NCBI RefSeq assembly: GCF_009758175.1
Contig: NZ_WRPM01000005.1
Span: forward strand, 1-64,000
DNA from: Nesterenkonia alkaliphila
GTDB lineage: Bacteria; Actinomycetota; Actinomycetes; Actinomycetales; Micrococcaceae
DNA length: 64,000 bases
Direction of reading: 5' to 3'
Shown here: positions 45,486-54,761 of the stretch, piece by piece
Layout: each line of letters opens with the position of its first letter
Position numbering within the stretch: the stretch's first letter is position 1
Notes under the pieces: model-generated
Seen by the model: the letters and a program-made list of their open reading frames with translations, nothing else
The model's database searches: none
What the model was told of the DNA's origin: nothing
Position numbers and translations under genes: made by a program

Positions 45486-47948
45486 CCGGTCAGGCTCAAG
45501 GAGCCGGCGCCAGCTGGGCTGGCGCAGCCGGTGATCCCGGGTGATGCCGGCGTGCCGCACCTCTGCCTGAAGCTTCGGAGTCACCCAGACCGCATCGGAG
45601 GCATCCCCATCCGGGACATCATCCACCGGGGGAGTCTTGCGGGTGATGGTGTCCAACTGCCTGCGCAGTTCGGTCAGATCCGCCTCCGAGAAGCCGGTGC
45701 CCACCCGGCCCGCATAGCTGAGCTCACCGTCCTGCGGGGTGATGCCCAGCAGCAGTGAGCCGAAGGTGCCGGCGCGGCTGCCTTTGCCCCGGCGATATCC
45801 GATGATGACCACATCGGCGTGGTGATCATGTTTGATCTTGATCCAGTCATCCGAGCGCCGCTGAGGCCGGTATGGGCTCTCTGCGCGTTTAGCGATGATG
45901 CCCTCGAGCTTTAGCTCTTCGCTGACCTCCAGAGCGTGCTCCAGCTTCTGACCCAGGTCATCGGGCACCTGCACCCGGGTGCCCGAGCCGAGCAGATCGG
46001 AGAGAATCTCCCGCCGTTTGCGGTAGGGCAGCTCGGTCAGGTCCCCATGCTCGGCAGTGTGCAGCACATCGAAGACCATATAGTGCACCGGGCTGCGCTC
46101 CGCGGCGCGTTCGGCCTCCCGCTTCTTGGTCAGCCGGCCGCGCTGCTGGAGGCGGCCGAAATCGGGCCGGTGCGCAGCGTTCAGCGCCACCACCTCACCG
46201 TCCAGCACCGTGCCCTCAGGTGCCAGCTGGGCCAGTTCGGCCAACTCGTGAAAGACCCCCGTATAGTCTTTGCCGTTGCGGCTGCGCAGCTCCACCCGGT
46301 TCTGGGCATGGACTGCGGAGATCATCCGGTAGCCGTCCCATTTGGCCTCGAACACCCAGCCCTTTCCCCGAATGTCCTTCTCCTGACCCAGGGTCGCCAG
46401 CATCGGCGCAGGCAGGGGATCGGGCAGCGGGGCCGGTTCGGGGCTCGTCTTCTGCGTTCCTGCCGGCTTGGGCGCGGAGTTCTTCTTGGGCGCGGAGTTC
46501 TTCGCAGCGCGGGGCTGATCCTTGGTCAGTCGGATCAGCCAGTCCTTACCCTGATCGTCGGTCTGCACTAGGGCATAGCGCCGGGGTTTGCCGCCCAGCC
46601 CGCCCTCTGGCTGGCCGTGCAGCACGCAAACCACCTTGCCCTGCTCCCACTTCTCAATCTCGGCGGTGCCGTGGTCCCAGATGCTCACCTCACCTGCACC
46701 GTACTCGCCCTTGGGGATGCTGCCTTCGAATTCGGCATACTCCACCGGGTGGTCCTCGGTCTGCACCGCCAGCCGCTGTGCGCCCTGCCGCAGCGGAGGG
46801 CCCTTCGGCACCGCCCAGGAGACCAGCACCCCGTCGCGCTCGAGACGGGTGTCATAGTGCAGGCGGGAGGCATGATGCTCCTGGATCACAAAGATCGGCA
46901 CCTCCTCCCGTGCCGTCGGGGCGGCGGCGGGAACCGGTTCCGGCGTCTTGGCAGCATCACGCATGGAGCGGTACCGGGTGAGCGCATCGGCACTGGGGGA
47001 GGGGGCGGCGTCGTCGTTGGTTCCGAAATTCTTCAGCGGATCGATATCGCTGTCCAGGCGGTCCATCACCTCACGGAAGCTCAGCTGAGCAAGCTCCGGA
47101 TCCGCCAGCTCCTCCCAGGTGCGCGGGGCGGCGATCCAGGGCTGCGGGCGCCCGCGCAGTGAATACGGTGCCACTGTGGTCTTATTGGCATTGTTCTGGG
47201 ACCAGTCGATGAACACCTTGCCCTTCCGGGCCGTCTTCTTCATCCGGCTCACCACCTGCTGGGGGTGGTCCTCCTCCAGGGAGCGGGCCAGCTCCTTGGC
47301 CACCTGGGAGACCTGCTCCGAGCTGTAGCTGCCGTCCAATGCGGCATAGAGGTGGATTCCCTTGGATCCGGAGGTCACCGGAATGCTGGGCAGGCCCATA
47401 TCGTCGAGGACCTCCCGGCACCAGCGGGCCACCTGCGCGCAGTCAGTCAGCCCGGTGCCCGGCCCGGGATCCAGGTCCAGCACCAGCCGGTCAGGATTCT
47501 GCTGCTCGACAACCGGGGGTTCACCCTTGCTCTGGGCAGGCAGGAAGGGGGCGACGCCGCCGGCGAACCTCCACTGCGGCACGTGCAGCTCCAGTGCCGC
47601 GACCTGGCCGAACCAGGCCAGCACCGCCTCGCTGTCGGCCAGCGGGTAAATGTTCACATGGTCGGAGTGCTGCATCCCCAGCCGGGGTACCCAGTCCGGG
47701 GCGGAGTCCTCGAGGTTCTTTCGGAAGAACGCATCCTTGGGCTCATCCGTGGTGCCCGGGCCGTCCGGCCAGCGCTTGCGGGTCACCGGTCTGCCGCGCA
47801 GATGGGGCAGCATCGCCGGTGCCACGGTCTGCAGATACTCGATCACCTCGGCCTTGGTGGTGCCGGTTTCCGGGAAGAGGACCTTGTCCAGATTGGTCAG
47901 CTTCAACCGCCGGCCACCTACGGTCACCGTCTGCTGGCTGCGCGCCAT
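45483..47948 (-). CDS. ligD: Multidomain NHEJ DNA ligase LigD
   Basis: 821 residues from ATG 47948 (GGAGGG upstream). The order is POL-PE-LIG as in mycobacteria. The primase-polymerase domain (about 10-295) has DLDPG catalytic acids and TSGSKGIHLY. The 3'-phosphoesterase domain (about 345-480) has FVIQEHHASRLHYDTRLE. The ATP-dependent ligase domain (about 510-815) has EAKWDGYR with the nucleotidyl-lysine and GIIAKRA. It fills, trims and seals double-strand breaks with Ku. The linker around 485-510 is Ala/Pro/Lys-rich. It is divergent from ku. Confidence 0.96.
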   Translation of the reverse strand: MARSQQTVTVGGRRLKLTNLDKVLFPETGTTKAEVIEYLQTVAPAMLPHLRGRPVTRKRWPDGPGTTDEPKDAFFRKNLEDSAPDWVPRLGMQHSDHVNIYPLADSEAVLAWFGQVAALELHVPQWRFAGGVAPFLPAQSKGEPPVVEQQNPDRLVLDLDPGPGTGLTDCAQVARWCREVLDDMGLPSIPVTSGSKGIHLYAALDGSYSSEQVSQVAKELARSLEEDHPQQVVSRMKKTARKGKVFIDWSQNNANKTTVAPYSLRGRPQPWIAAPRTWEELADPELAQLSFREVMDRLDSDIDPLKNFGTNDDAAPSPSADALTRYRSMRDAAKTPEPVPAAAPTAREEVPIFVIQEHHASRLHYDTRLERDGVLVSWAVPKGPPLRQGAQRLAVQTEDHPVEYAEFEGSIPKGEYGAGEVSIWDHGTAEIEKWEQGKVVCVLHGQPEGGLGGKPRRYALVQTDDQGKDWLIRLTKDQPRAAKNSAPKKNSAPKPAGTQKTSPEPAPLPDPLPAPMLATLGQEKDIRGKGWVFEAKWDGYRMISAVHAQNRVELRSRNGKDYTGVFHELAELAQLAPEGTVLDGEVVALNAAHRPDFGRLQQRGRLTKKREAERAAERSPVHYMVFDVLHTAEHGDLTELPYRKRREILSDLLGSGTRVQVPDDLGQKLEHALEVSEELKLEGIIAKRAESPYRPQRRSDDWIKIKHDHHADVVIIGYRRGKGSRAGTFGSLLLGITPQDGELSYAGRVGTGFSEADLTELRRQLDTITRKTPPVDDVPDGDASDAVWVTPKLQAEVRHAGITRDHRLRQPSWRRLLEPDR

Positions 47949-48053
47949 TGCCACCCTCCAAGGCCATGTTCACCGTGTTTTCGCCGAACCTGCAGGTCAG
48001 TATGGAATGCTGACCTTGAACTGCCCTGACAGCAGGCTCCACAGGAGGGAATA

Positions 48054-48884
48054 ATGCGCGCCATCTGGTCCGGGGAGGTCAGCTTCGGGTTGGTCTCCGT
48101 TCCGGTGAAGCTCTACTCGGCCACTGCAAGCCATGATGTGAGCCTGCACCAGGTCCACGATGCCGACGGCGGGCGCATCCGCTACCAGCGCCGCTGTGAG
48201 GTCTGCGACAAGGTCATTGACTATAAGAACATCGACCGCGCATACGAGGACGGCGAATCCTCGGTGATCATCACCAAGGAAGAGTTGAAGGACCTCCCGG
48301 CAGATGAGTCCAAGGAGATCGCCGTGGAGCAGTTTGTGCCCTCGGACCAGATCGACGCCATGGTGCTGGAGAAGTCTTACTACTTGGAGCCGGCCAGCAA
48401 GTCCGCAAAGTCCTATGTGCTGCTGCGCCGCACCCTGGAGGAGGCCGAGCGAGTGGCCATCGTCACCTTCACCCTGCGCTCAAAGACCCGGTTGGGCGTG
48501 CTGCGGGTCCGCGAGGACGTCATCGTGCTGCAGGGCCTGCGCTGGGCGGATGAGCTGCGTGAGCCGGAGTTCGATATCCCCAACTCGCGGGTCTCCAAGA
48601 AGGAGCAGGAGATGGCAGCCAGCCTGGTGGAGTCCTACAGTGAAGACTTCGAGCCGGAGCGGTTCAGCGACGAGTACCAGGAGCAGCTGCAGACCCTCAT
48701 CGAGGAGAAGCTGGAGAACGGCGAGGAGATCGACACCGAGGCTACCTTCGGCGAGACCGATGACGATGCGGATCAGGGCAATGTGGTGGATCTCATGGAG
48801 GCCCTGAAGAAGTCTGTGGACCAGCGGCGGAAGAAGTCCAAGAAGTCCGGCTCCTCAAAGGATACCCAGCGCAAGTCTGCATGA
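48054..48884 (+). CDS. ku: Non-homologous end joining protein Ku
   Basis: 276 residues, ACAGGAGGG upstream of the ATG. The bacterial Ku core (about 1-225) begins MRAIWSGEVSFGLVSVPVKLY and contains RYQRRCEVCDKVIDYKNI and SYYLEPASKSAKSYVLLRR. It encircles broken DNA ends and recruits LigD. The C-terminal tail is Lys/Ser-rich (KKSKKSGSS), as in other bacterial Ku proteins that bind DNA with this extension. Divergent from ligD with about 105 nt between starts. Confidence 0.96.
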   Translation: MRAIWSGEVSFGLVSVPVKLYSATASHDVSLHQVHDADGGRIRYQRRCEVCDKVIDYKNIDRAYEDGESSVIITKEELKDLPADESKEIAVEQFVPSDQIDAMVLEKSYYLEPASKSAKSYVLLRRTLEEAERVAIVTFTLRSKTRLGVLRVREDVIVLQGLRWADELREPEFDIPNSRVSKKEQEMAASLVESYSEDFEPERFSDEYQEQLQTLIEEKLENGEEIDTEATFGETDDDADQGNVVDLMEALKKSVDQRRKKSKKSGSSKDTQRKSA

Positions 48885-49015
48885 AACAAGGGGCCCGGCC
48901 GGGTTCAGCATTGTCTCTTTACAGAGAGCTTTCAGCGGCAGTCCCGAACTTATGTAGTGTGCTGGCCTATCGTCATCACAGAATCTCGGACATGCAGACC
49001 GAACGGAGAACGTAC

Positions 49016-49354
49016 ATGAGCACCACCTGGGACACCCATAGGAGGTCCCTGGCGGTCTTCAGCAGCGCCTCCCTGCTGGGCCTGCTGGCGGCCTGCGGCA
49101 GCGATGAGCCACAGGTAGAGACCCACCATCCTGCTGAGGTGGAGCGGGAGCTGATGGAGGAGGCGGCCGCGCAGCAGGAGGCAGCGGAGGACGCAGGACT
49201 CGATGCCCACAACGGGCCCGAAGAGGGCAGGGATGCGGAGGAATCCGAGTCCGACCACGACTCAGGTGCTGATGCGGACCCGGCTGCTCAGTTCGCCGAG
49301 CTGCTCGAGGAGGTCTTCGACCAGCTGGCCGGCACTGCGGTAGATGATTCCTGA
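49016..49354 (+). CDS. Small lipoprotein, unknown
   Basis: 112 residues from ATG 49016 (CGGAGAA upstream); the earlier in-frame ATG codons precede this site and lack the signal peptide pattern. SASLLGLLAACGSDEP is a signal peptide with lipobox LAAC. The mature part is very acidic and Ala/Glu-rich and predicted helical, ending FAELLEEVFDQLAGTAVDDS. Function unknown. Confidence 0.7.
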   Translation: MSTTWDTHRRSLAVFSSASLLGLLAACGSDEPQVETHHPAEVERELMEEAAAQQEAAEDAGLDAHNGPEEGRDAEESESDHDSGADADPAAQFAELLEEVFDQLAGTAVDDS

Positions 49355-49423
49355 CTCTGCTGATTCCCCGATGGCATAGGGTGGTGGGGCGGAGCGCCGC
49401 ACAGACATCAAGGGGGGAACGGA

Positions 49424-50188
49424 ATGATCCGAGCACTTCTGGTCCGGCACGGGCAGACACCGTGGAATGCTGCCGGACGAATGCAGGGCCGCACAGATAT
49501 TCCACTCTCCGAGGCAGGAGTTCAACAGGCCCGCATCGCTGGCGGCCTGATCCGCGCCCAACATCCGCAGCAGGCGCATGTCTCCACCCTGATACGCACC
49601 CAGCAGACCTTTGAGCAGTTCGGCCTAGGGTTCGAACCCACCGCATGGGATGAGCTGTGCGAGATCGGCTTCGGCGAATGGGAAGGCGAGTACGGCGCCC
49701 AGCTGGTGGACAAATACCCCGAGGAGTTCGCCCAGATGCGCGCCGGAACATTCCGGCCCGCCGGGGCGGAGACCAATGCGGAGGTCACCGAGCGGATGCG
49801 CCGGGCCTTCTTCGAGATCGTGCGGGCCACGGCCCAGGCCGAGCCCACACCCTCCGCCGATCTGGGATTCGATGTGCGCACCACCGTTATCGTCTCCCAC
49901 GGCACCTCGCTGCGGCTGCTGCTGGAATCCCTGGGTCTGGTGGATAGGCGCCGGTGGGTTCCGCTGACCAACTGCTCCACCACTATTGTGGAGATCCCGC
50001 TGGTGCCCGGCCCGGTCTCATCCACCCTGCCCCGGGCCGGACTGGACGCTGATACCGACAGTGCTGCAGAATCCCGGCAGATCGCTGCGCTGAGCGATGA
50101 ACAGATCCAGTCCAGCGCACGGCTGCGTCTGCTCAACCTCTCACCCGAACTACTCCACCCGGCCACTGAGTCCGTGGCCATCGGCTGA
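49424..50188 (+). CDS. Histidine phosphatase family protein
   Basis: 254 residues with GGGGGGAACGG before the ATG. LLVRHGQTPWNAAGRMQGRTDIPL gives the catalytic RHG and phosphate pocket. LCEIGFGEWEGEYG and VIVSHGTSLRLLLESLG supply the second His and acid. It resembles cobalamin phosphatase- or phosphoglycerate mutase-like enzymes. The C-terminal extension after about 195 is not part of the core domain. Substrate unknown. Confidence 0.9.
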   Translation: MIRALLVRHGQTPWNAAGRMQGRTDIPLSEAGVQQARIAGGLIRAQHPQQAHVSTLIRTQQTFEQFGLGFEPTAWDELCEIGFGEWEGEYGAQLVDKYPEEFAQMRAGTFRPAGAETNAEVTERMRRAFFEIVRATAQAEPTPSADLGFDVRTTVIVSHGTSLRLLLESLGLVDRRRWVPLTNCSTTIVEIPLVPGPVSSTLPRAGLDADTDSAAESRQIAALSDEQIQSSARLRLLNLSPELLHPATESVAIG

Positions 50189-50298
50189 ACAGGACATGTT
50201 CCCGCCGGAACCCGCCGGGACCAGCACTGACAAATGTCATAGCTGATTCGTGACACCTGCTCTAGGTCTGCACTGCCGCCAGCCGGGATGCTGGAGGA

Positions 50299-51294
50299 AT
50301 GAAGACACAGAGAACGGATATCAACACACAGCGTGAGCCGGATGGTGTCAATGCGCCGGCGATCACCGTCCGTGACGTGGTCCGCAGCTTCCCCGATGGT
50401 GAGGGCGGCCGGATCCGCGCTGTTGACGGGGTGAGCCTGAGCTTCGACCGGGGCGAAGTCACCGCCATCCTGGGGCCCAACGGAGCCGGTAAGACCACGC
50501 TGATCGACATGATCCTGGGACTGAACCACCCCGAGTCCGGAAGCATCGAGGTATTCGGCACCACTCCCAAGAGAGCCGCACAGGGTGGAAGAGTCGGCGC
50601 CCTGCTGCAGACCGGGGGGCTGCTGCCGGACCTCACGGTGAAAGAGACCGTGCAGATCATCGCCGCCCTGCACAAGGATCACCTGCCGGTGGCGGAGGTC
50701 ATGGAGACCGCCGGGATCACCGGGATTGCCTCGCGGACGGTGGGCAAGTGTTCCGGTGGCCAGCAGCAGCGCCTCCGGTTTGCCCTGGCCATGCTGCCCA
50801 AACCAGAGATCATCATTCTGGACGAGCCCACTGCCGGGATGGATGTGGCAGCCCGGCACGAGTTCTGGGACCGGATGGCCGAGACCGCAGCCACCGGCAC
50901 CACCATCCTGTTCGCCACCCACTACCTGGAGGAGGCAGAGCAGTTCGCCCGCCGCACTGTGCTGATGCACAGCGGCTCGGTGATCGCCGACGGCCCCACT
51001 GAGCAGGTGCGGCAGCAGGCTGGGGCGGCCCACGTGACCGTGACCTGGGCGGCGTGCTCGGCTGAAATCAACCAGCTGCCCCATGTGATCGATCACGAGG
51101 TGCGCGGCTCCACCATCACGTTCCGCACCGATGACGCCGATGCGCTGGCCCGGCACCTGCTGACCCAGACTGAGGCTCACGGGATCACCGTGCGCCCGGC
51201 CAGCCTGGAGGAGGCATTCATGCAGCTGACCTCACATGCGGCAACTGCAGATCGTGGCGCGGCCACCGCTGAGACTGAGGGGGTCACCCGATGA
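50299..51294 (+). CDS. ABC transporter ATP-binding protein
   Basis: 331 residues. Walker A GPNGAGKTTLI, signature CSGGQQQRLRFALAM, Walker B IIILDEPTAGMD and the H-loop FATHYLEEAEQF are complete. The C-terminal DUF4162-like region (about 235-310) is typical of exporters of the DrrA/NatA type. The GGAGGA ribosome site abuts the ATG directly. The permease gene overlaps by ATGA, and a two-component system follows, so this is a sensed exporter operon. Confidence 0.93.
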   Translation: MKTQRTDINTQREPDGVNAPAITVRDVVRSFPDGEGGRIRAVDGVSLSFDRGEVTAILGPNGAGKTTLIDMILGLNHPESGSIEVFGTTPKRAAQGGRVGALLQTGGLLPDLTVKETVQIIAALHKDHLPVAEVMETAGITGIASRTVGKCSGGQQQRLRFALAMLPKPEIIILDEPTAGMDVAARHEFWDRMAETAATGTTILFATHYLEEAEQFARRTVLMHSGSVIADGPTEQVRQQAGAAHVTVTWAACSAEINQLPHVIDHEVRGSTITFRTDDADALARHLLTQTEAHGITVRPASLEEAFMQLTSHAATADRGAATAETEGVTR

Positions 51295-52061
51295 GCCTGA
51301 CCACATATATCCTGATGGACTTCTGGCGGAACCTGCGGAACTTCGCCAACAGCTTCTTCATCATTGTGCTGCCGGGTGTGCTGTTCCTGATCTTCGGGGT
51401 CAGCACCGACTGGAACGAGTTTCCGCTGCCCACCGGCCACGGCAATGTCAGCGCATACACCCTGGTGGGCATCGCCGTCTATGGGGCGGCCACCGCCACC
51501 ACCTCCCTGGCTGGGGCCGCTGCCGTAGAGCTGCAGCAAGGCTGGGGTCGGCAACTGGCGCTTACCGCGATGCCGCACTCAGTGTTCATCATGGCAAAAT
51601 CAATCATCGCGCTGGCCATGGCGATACTGCCGGTAGTGGTGATCAACCTGGTGGGACTGTTCACCGTCACCGAGATGGACACCGGGCGCTGGTTCGCCAC
51701 TGCAACCCTGACCGTGGTGGCCTCACTGCCCTTTGCGCTCTACGGGCTGCTGGCAGGATTGGCCTTCCGTTCCGATGCCGCCGTGGGCGCAGCCTCGGGG
51801 GTCCTGGTGATCCTGGGCTTCATGGGCAACAACTTCTTCCCACTGGAGGGCATCCTGCTGGAGATCGGCCGGTTCACCCCCATGTATGGGGTCACCGCTC
51901 TGGCCCGTTACCCCATCACTGAAGGTGATCTTCTGACCACTGGGGAGGGCACTATCGGCACCGACCCGCTGTGGATGATCCTGCTGAACATCCTGGTCTG
52001 GTCCGCGGTCTTCGCCGCCGGCTGCTATCTGCTGCGGGGACGGGCCACGGCCCGCCGCTGA
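51291..52061 (+). CDS. ABC-2 type transporter permease
   Basis: 256 residues with six hydrophobic segments. NFANSFFIIVLPGVLFLIFG opens it. The middle carries QQGWGRQLALTAMPHSVFIM and the end GVTALARYPITEGD, both in the pattern of ABC-2 permeases paired with DrrA/NatA-type ATPases. Start coupled to the ATPase gene by a 4-nt overlap. Probably exports a drug, lipid or peptide at the cell membrane; substrate unknown. Confidence 0.88.
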   Translation: MSLTTYILMDFWRNLRNFANSFFIIVLPGVLFLIFGVSTDWNEFPLPTGHGNVSAYTLVGIAVYGAATATTSLAGAAAVELQQGWGRQLALTAMPHSVFIMAKSIIALAMAILPVVVINLVGLFTVTEMDTGRWFATATLTVVASLPFALYGLLAGLAFRSDAAVGAASGVLVILGFMGNNFFPLEGILLEIGRFTPMYGVTALARYPITEGDLLTTGEGTIGTDPLWMILLNILVWSAVFAAGCYLLRGRATARR

Positions 52062-52160
52062 CAGCCCGGGGGCAGATGTCCACAGCCCGTGCAGAGTTCC
52101 ATAGTGCTATCGGCAGTGGAAGGCCGAACATACCGCGGAGGAGCACCAAGGGGTGACATG

Positions 52161-53399
52161 ATGAGAACTGTGAGTACGACGCCGCCGCCGACCTCTGTGC
52201 CCCGGAGCGGCACTGCACCGAACGCGGCACCGGACACGGTACTGGGCACAGCTGCTCACACTGGGCTGGGCACGGTTCCGAACACAGTGCCGAGCACGGT
52301 GCGGGGCAGGCCGGAGCAGCCGCGCCCGCAGCATGTGGCTGGGTTCCTCTACGCGGGCATCTGGGTCTTGTTCCTCGCGGTGCCGCTGGTCGCCGCTTGG
52401 TTCTCCACTGCGGAGACACACTGGCGGATCATCGCGGTGGCCGCCACGCTGGCCTTTGGGGTGGTCTACCTCTGGTTTGCCTGGCACTTCTTCTCCTGCC
52501 CCGAGCAGATCGCCACCAGGCGGCTGTTTCTGGCCTGTTCCGCGCTTGGAGTGATTGCAGCGTTAAGCATCCCCGGTATTGGTCCCTGGTTCGGCGCGTT
52601 CACCACCTTTATTGCCGCGCTGGTGATCTACACCCGCCCGCCGCTGGTGGGAATCCCCATCGGTGTGCTCATCTGGGCTGCTCCCACGGTCACGGGTTAC
52701 CTGCTCGCCGCCGAGCCGGTGTTCTGGATCATTGGCGGGCCCGGGATCGGGATGCTGTTCGTCATCATCTTCCGGATCACCGAGTACTACGACGAACGTG
52801 ACCGGGAGCAGGCGGAATCGCTGCGCCACGCTGAGGAGCGGGACCGGATAGCCCGGGACGTCCACGATGTCCTGGGGCATTCCCTGACCGTGCTGACCGT
52901 CAAAGCGCAGCTGGCACGCCGTCTGATCGATGCGGACCAGGACAAGGCCCGGGCAGAGCTGGCGGAGATCGAGCAGATCTCCCGCCAGGCGCTGGGCGAA
53001 GTGCGCTCCACAGTCACCAGGCTGAAGTCCCCGCATCTGCCCATGGAGCTCGACGTCGCCCGGGACACCCTGGAATCGGCGGGAATCACCCCGGTGCTCC
53101 AGGCTTCCGAGGACGCTGCGGACTCACCCGTGCTGGCCTGGGCGCTGCGGGAGGCGGTGACCAATGTGGTCCGGCACTCGCAGGCCTCCCGGTGTGAGAT
53201 CGTCCTGACCCCACAGCTGCTGAGGGTGGCTGATGACGGGGTGGGGGTGGGTAGCAGCCGTGAGGGCAACGGGCTGCGCGGGCTCCGCGAGCGGGCAAAG
53301 ACTGCTGGTGCCGGCGTCGTCGTTGGCCGCGCCTATCCCGAGCTGGAGGGCACTAGTCCTGAGCGGCCCGGCACACAGATCGAGGTGCGCCTGCCATGA
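52161..53399 (+). CDS. Sensor histidine kinase (HisKA_3, DesK/NarL type)
   Basis: 412 residues from ATG 52161 (an ATG sits just before it at 52158). Five or six membrane segments (about 60-205) precede a short coiled segment. The phospho-acceptor box is ERDRIARDVHDVLGHSLTVL, with His at about residue 235. The ATPase part follows, with WALREAVTNVVRHSQASRC and GNGLRGLRERAKTAGA. The N-terminal 50 residues are a degenerate Thr/Pro/Gly/Val repeat built from near-repeats of GGCACGGT. Next to the ABC exporter and coupled to its response regulator by ATGA. Confidence 0.93.
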   Translation: MRTVSTTPPPTSVPRSGTAPNAAPDTVLGTAAHTGLGTVPNTVPSTVRGRPEQPRPQHVAGFLYAGIWVLFLAVPLVAAWFSTAETHWRIIAVAATLAFGVVYLWFAWHFFSCPEQIATRRLFLACSALGVIAALSIPGIGPWFGAFTTFIAALVIYTRPPLVGIPIGVLIWAAPTVTGYLLAAEPVFWIIGGPGIGMLFVIIFRITEYYDERDREQAESLRHAEERDRIARDVHDVLGHSLTVLTVKAQLARRLIDADQDKARAELAEIEQISRQALGEVRSTVTRLKSPHLPMELDVARDTLESAGITPVLQASEDAADSPVLAWALREAVTNVVRHSQASRCEIVLTPQLLRVADDGVGVGSSREGNGLRGLRERAKTAGAGVVVGRAYPELEGTSPERPGTQIEVRLP

Positions 53400-54010
53400 G
53401 CAGACCCATCCGCCTGCTGCTGGCCGATGACCAGGACCTGGTCCGCGGCGGCCTATCAGCGCTGCTGAGCCTCGAGCCGGATATCGAGGTGGTGGCCCAG
53501 GTGGGCAGGGGAGATGAGATTGTGAAGGCGCTGCGGCAGCACAGTCCCGATGTGGCCCTGATAGACATTGAGATGCCCGGAATGGACGGGATCGAGGCTG
53601 TCCGGCAGGCAGTGGAGGCCAGGCTCTCCACTCGCTGTCTGATCGTCACCACCTTCGGCCGGCCCGGGTATCTGCGCCGAGCCATGGACGCCGGTGCCGC
53701 CGGGTTCGTGGTCAAGGACACCCCGGCCGAGCAGCTCGCCGCTATGGTGCGCAGAGTCGCGCAGGGTCAGCGAGTGGTAGACCCTGCCCTGGCGGCCGAT
53801 TCGCTGGCCTCCGGGCTCAATCCGCTCACCGAGCGAGAGCAGCAGGTGCTGCGAGCTGCAGCTGAGGGTGGTTCCATCAAACAGATCGCCGCGGAGCTGC
53901 ATCTCTCGGCCGGTACCGTGCGCAACCACCTCTCCGCAGCGATCGGCAAAACCGGCGCCGAGAACAGGCACGACGCCGCCCGGCAGGCCGCCTCCCGTGG
54001 TTGGATATAG
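53396..54010 (+). CDS. LuxR/NarL-family response regulator
   Basis: 204 residues. The receiver domain has LLLADDQDLVRGGL acid pair, the phospho-acceptor Asp57 in VALIDIEMPGMDG, and the conserved VKDTPAEQL lysine. The C-terminal LuxR HTH (about 140-204) includes LTEREQQVLRAAAEGGSIKQ. Partner of the upstream kinase and probably the activator of the ABC genes (inference). Confidence 0.94.
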   Translation: MSRPIRLLLADDQDLVRGGLSALLSLEPDIEVVAQVGRGDEIVKALRQHSPDVALIDIEMPGMDGIEAVRQAVEARLSTRCLIVTTFGRPGYLRRAMDAGAAGFVVKDTPAEQLAAMVRRVAQGQRVVDPALAADSLASGLNPLTEREQQVLRAAAEGGSIKQIAAELHLSAGTVRNHLSAAIGKTGAENRHDAARQAASRGWI

Positions 54011-54012
54011 GA

Positions 54013-54396
54013 ATGATCTCTCAGGATGGCGGCCCGCCCCGGGGCTGGCGTGCGCGGGTACTCGGCGGAGGCACCGAGCCGGATCCCCGCTTTACCTTGG
54101 CCAATGAACGCACTTTCCTGTCCTGGATCCGCACCTCGCTGGCGCTGCTGGCCGGCGGGGTGGCGGTGGAGGCGCTGACTCAGCAGATATTCGAGCCCTT
54201 TGTGCGGACCCTGCTGGCGGTAGTGCTGCTGGTGCTGGGTACCCTTTTAGCCGCCGGGGCCTTTGTCCGGTGGTTGCGGATCGAGCGCAGTCTGCGGCAC
54301 TCCCGGCCGCTTCCGCTGCCGCTGATCGCCCCGATGCTCGGCCTGGGGGCCGCAATAATCTCGGTGGTGCTGATCATCGCCATCGTGCAGGGATAG
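54013..54396 (+). CDS. DUF202 (YidH-like) membrane protein
   Basis: 127 residues from ATG 54013, two nt after the response regulator stop; TTG 54001 is an alternative. DPRFTLANERTFLSWIRTSLALLAGG is the DUF202 signature. Three membrane segments fill the rest. Function unknown. A second DUF202 gene follows 10 nt later; such pairs (YidH/YidG style) are common. Confidence 0.85.
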   Translation: MISQDGGPPRGWRARVLGGGTEPDPRFTLANERTFLSWIRTSLALLAGGVAVEALTQQIFEPFVRTLLAVVLLVLGTLLAAGAFVRWLRIERSLRHSRPLPLPLIAPMLGLGAAIISVVLIIAIVQG

Positions 54397-54406
54397 GCAC
54401 TGGCTG

Positions 54407-54736
54407 GTGGGCAGTGTGACCGTTACGCATCAGGATCCCGGAGTTCAGCCGGAGCGGACTCTGCTGTCCTGGACTCGGACCTCCCTGCTGCTGGTGGTCG
54501 TGGCGGGCTTCACAATCCGTTGGGCGCCCCACCATGGGGCCGCGGTGCTGATCCTGTTTGTGGCTGCGCTGGTGACAGCCGGGGGCATCACCGTGACTCA
54601 CCGGCGGCGCCTGAACAGCGCGGTGCAGGGAATCGCCCAGGAGCGCTATCGGCCGGCGGTGGGCAGTGTGGCCGCACTGGCCGCGGCAGTGGCGGGCCTC
54701 GGCGTCGCCGCGTTGGTGTTACTTTCAGTGACGTAG
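54407..54736 (+). CDS. DUF202 (YidG-like) membrane protein
   Basis: 109 residues from GTG 54407 (GTG 54416 also possible). DPGVQPERTLLSWTRTSLLLVVVA is the family signature and three membrane segments follow. It partners the previous gene. The next gene, ychF, has its own promoter box at 54748. Confidence 0.83.
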   Translation: MGSVTVTHQDPGVQPERTLLSWTRTSLLLVVVAGFTIRWAPHHGAAVLILFVAALVTAGGITVTHRRRLNSAVQGIAQERYRPAVGSVAALAAAVAGLGVAALVLLSVT

Positions 54737-54747
54737 TCTCCGCGCGG

Positions 54748-54753
54748 TAGGCT
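54748..54753 (+). promoter_or_regulatory. Leaderless -10 box for ychF
   Basis: TAGGCT ends 8 nt before GTG 54762. Confidence 0.45.
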
Positions 54754-54761
54754 GTACTCCC

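Noticed and set aside
52200-52310. Coding minisatellite as a separate repeat element
   Set aside because: Near-repeats of GGCACGGT encode only a degenerate Thr/Pro/Val-rich leader of the histidine kinase; they are noted there.
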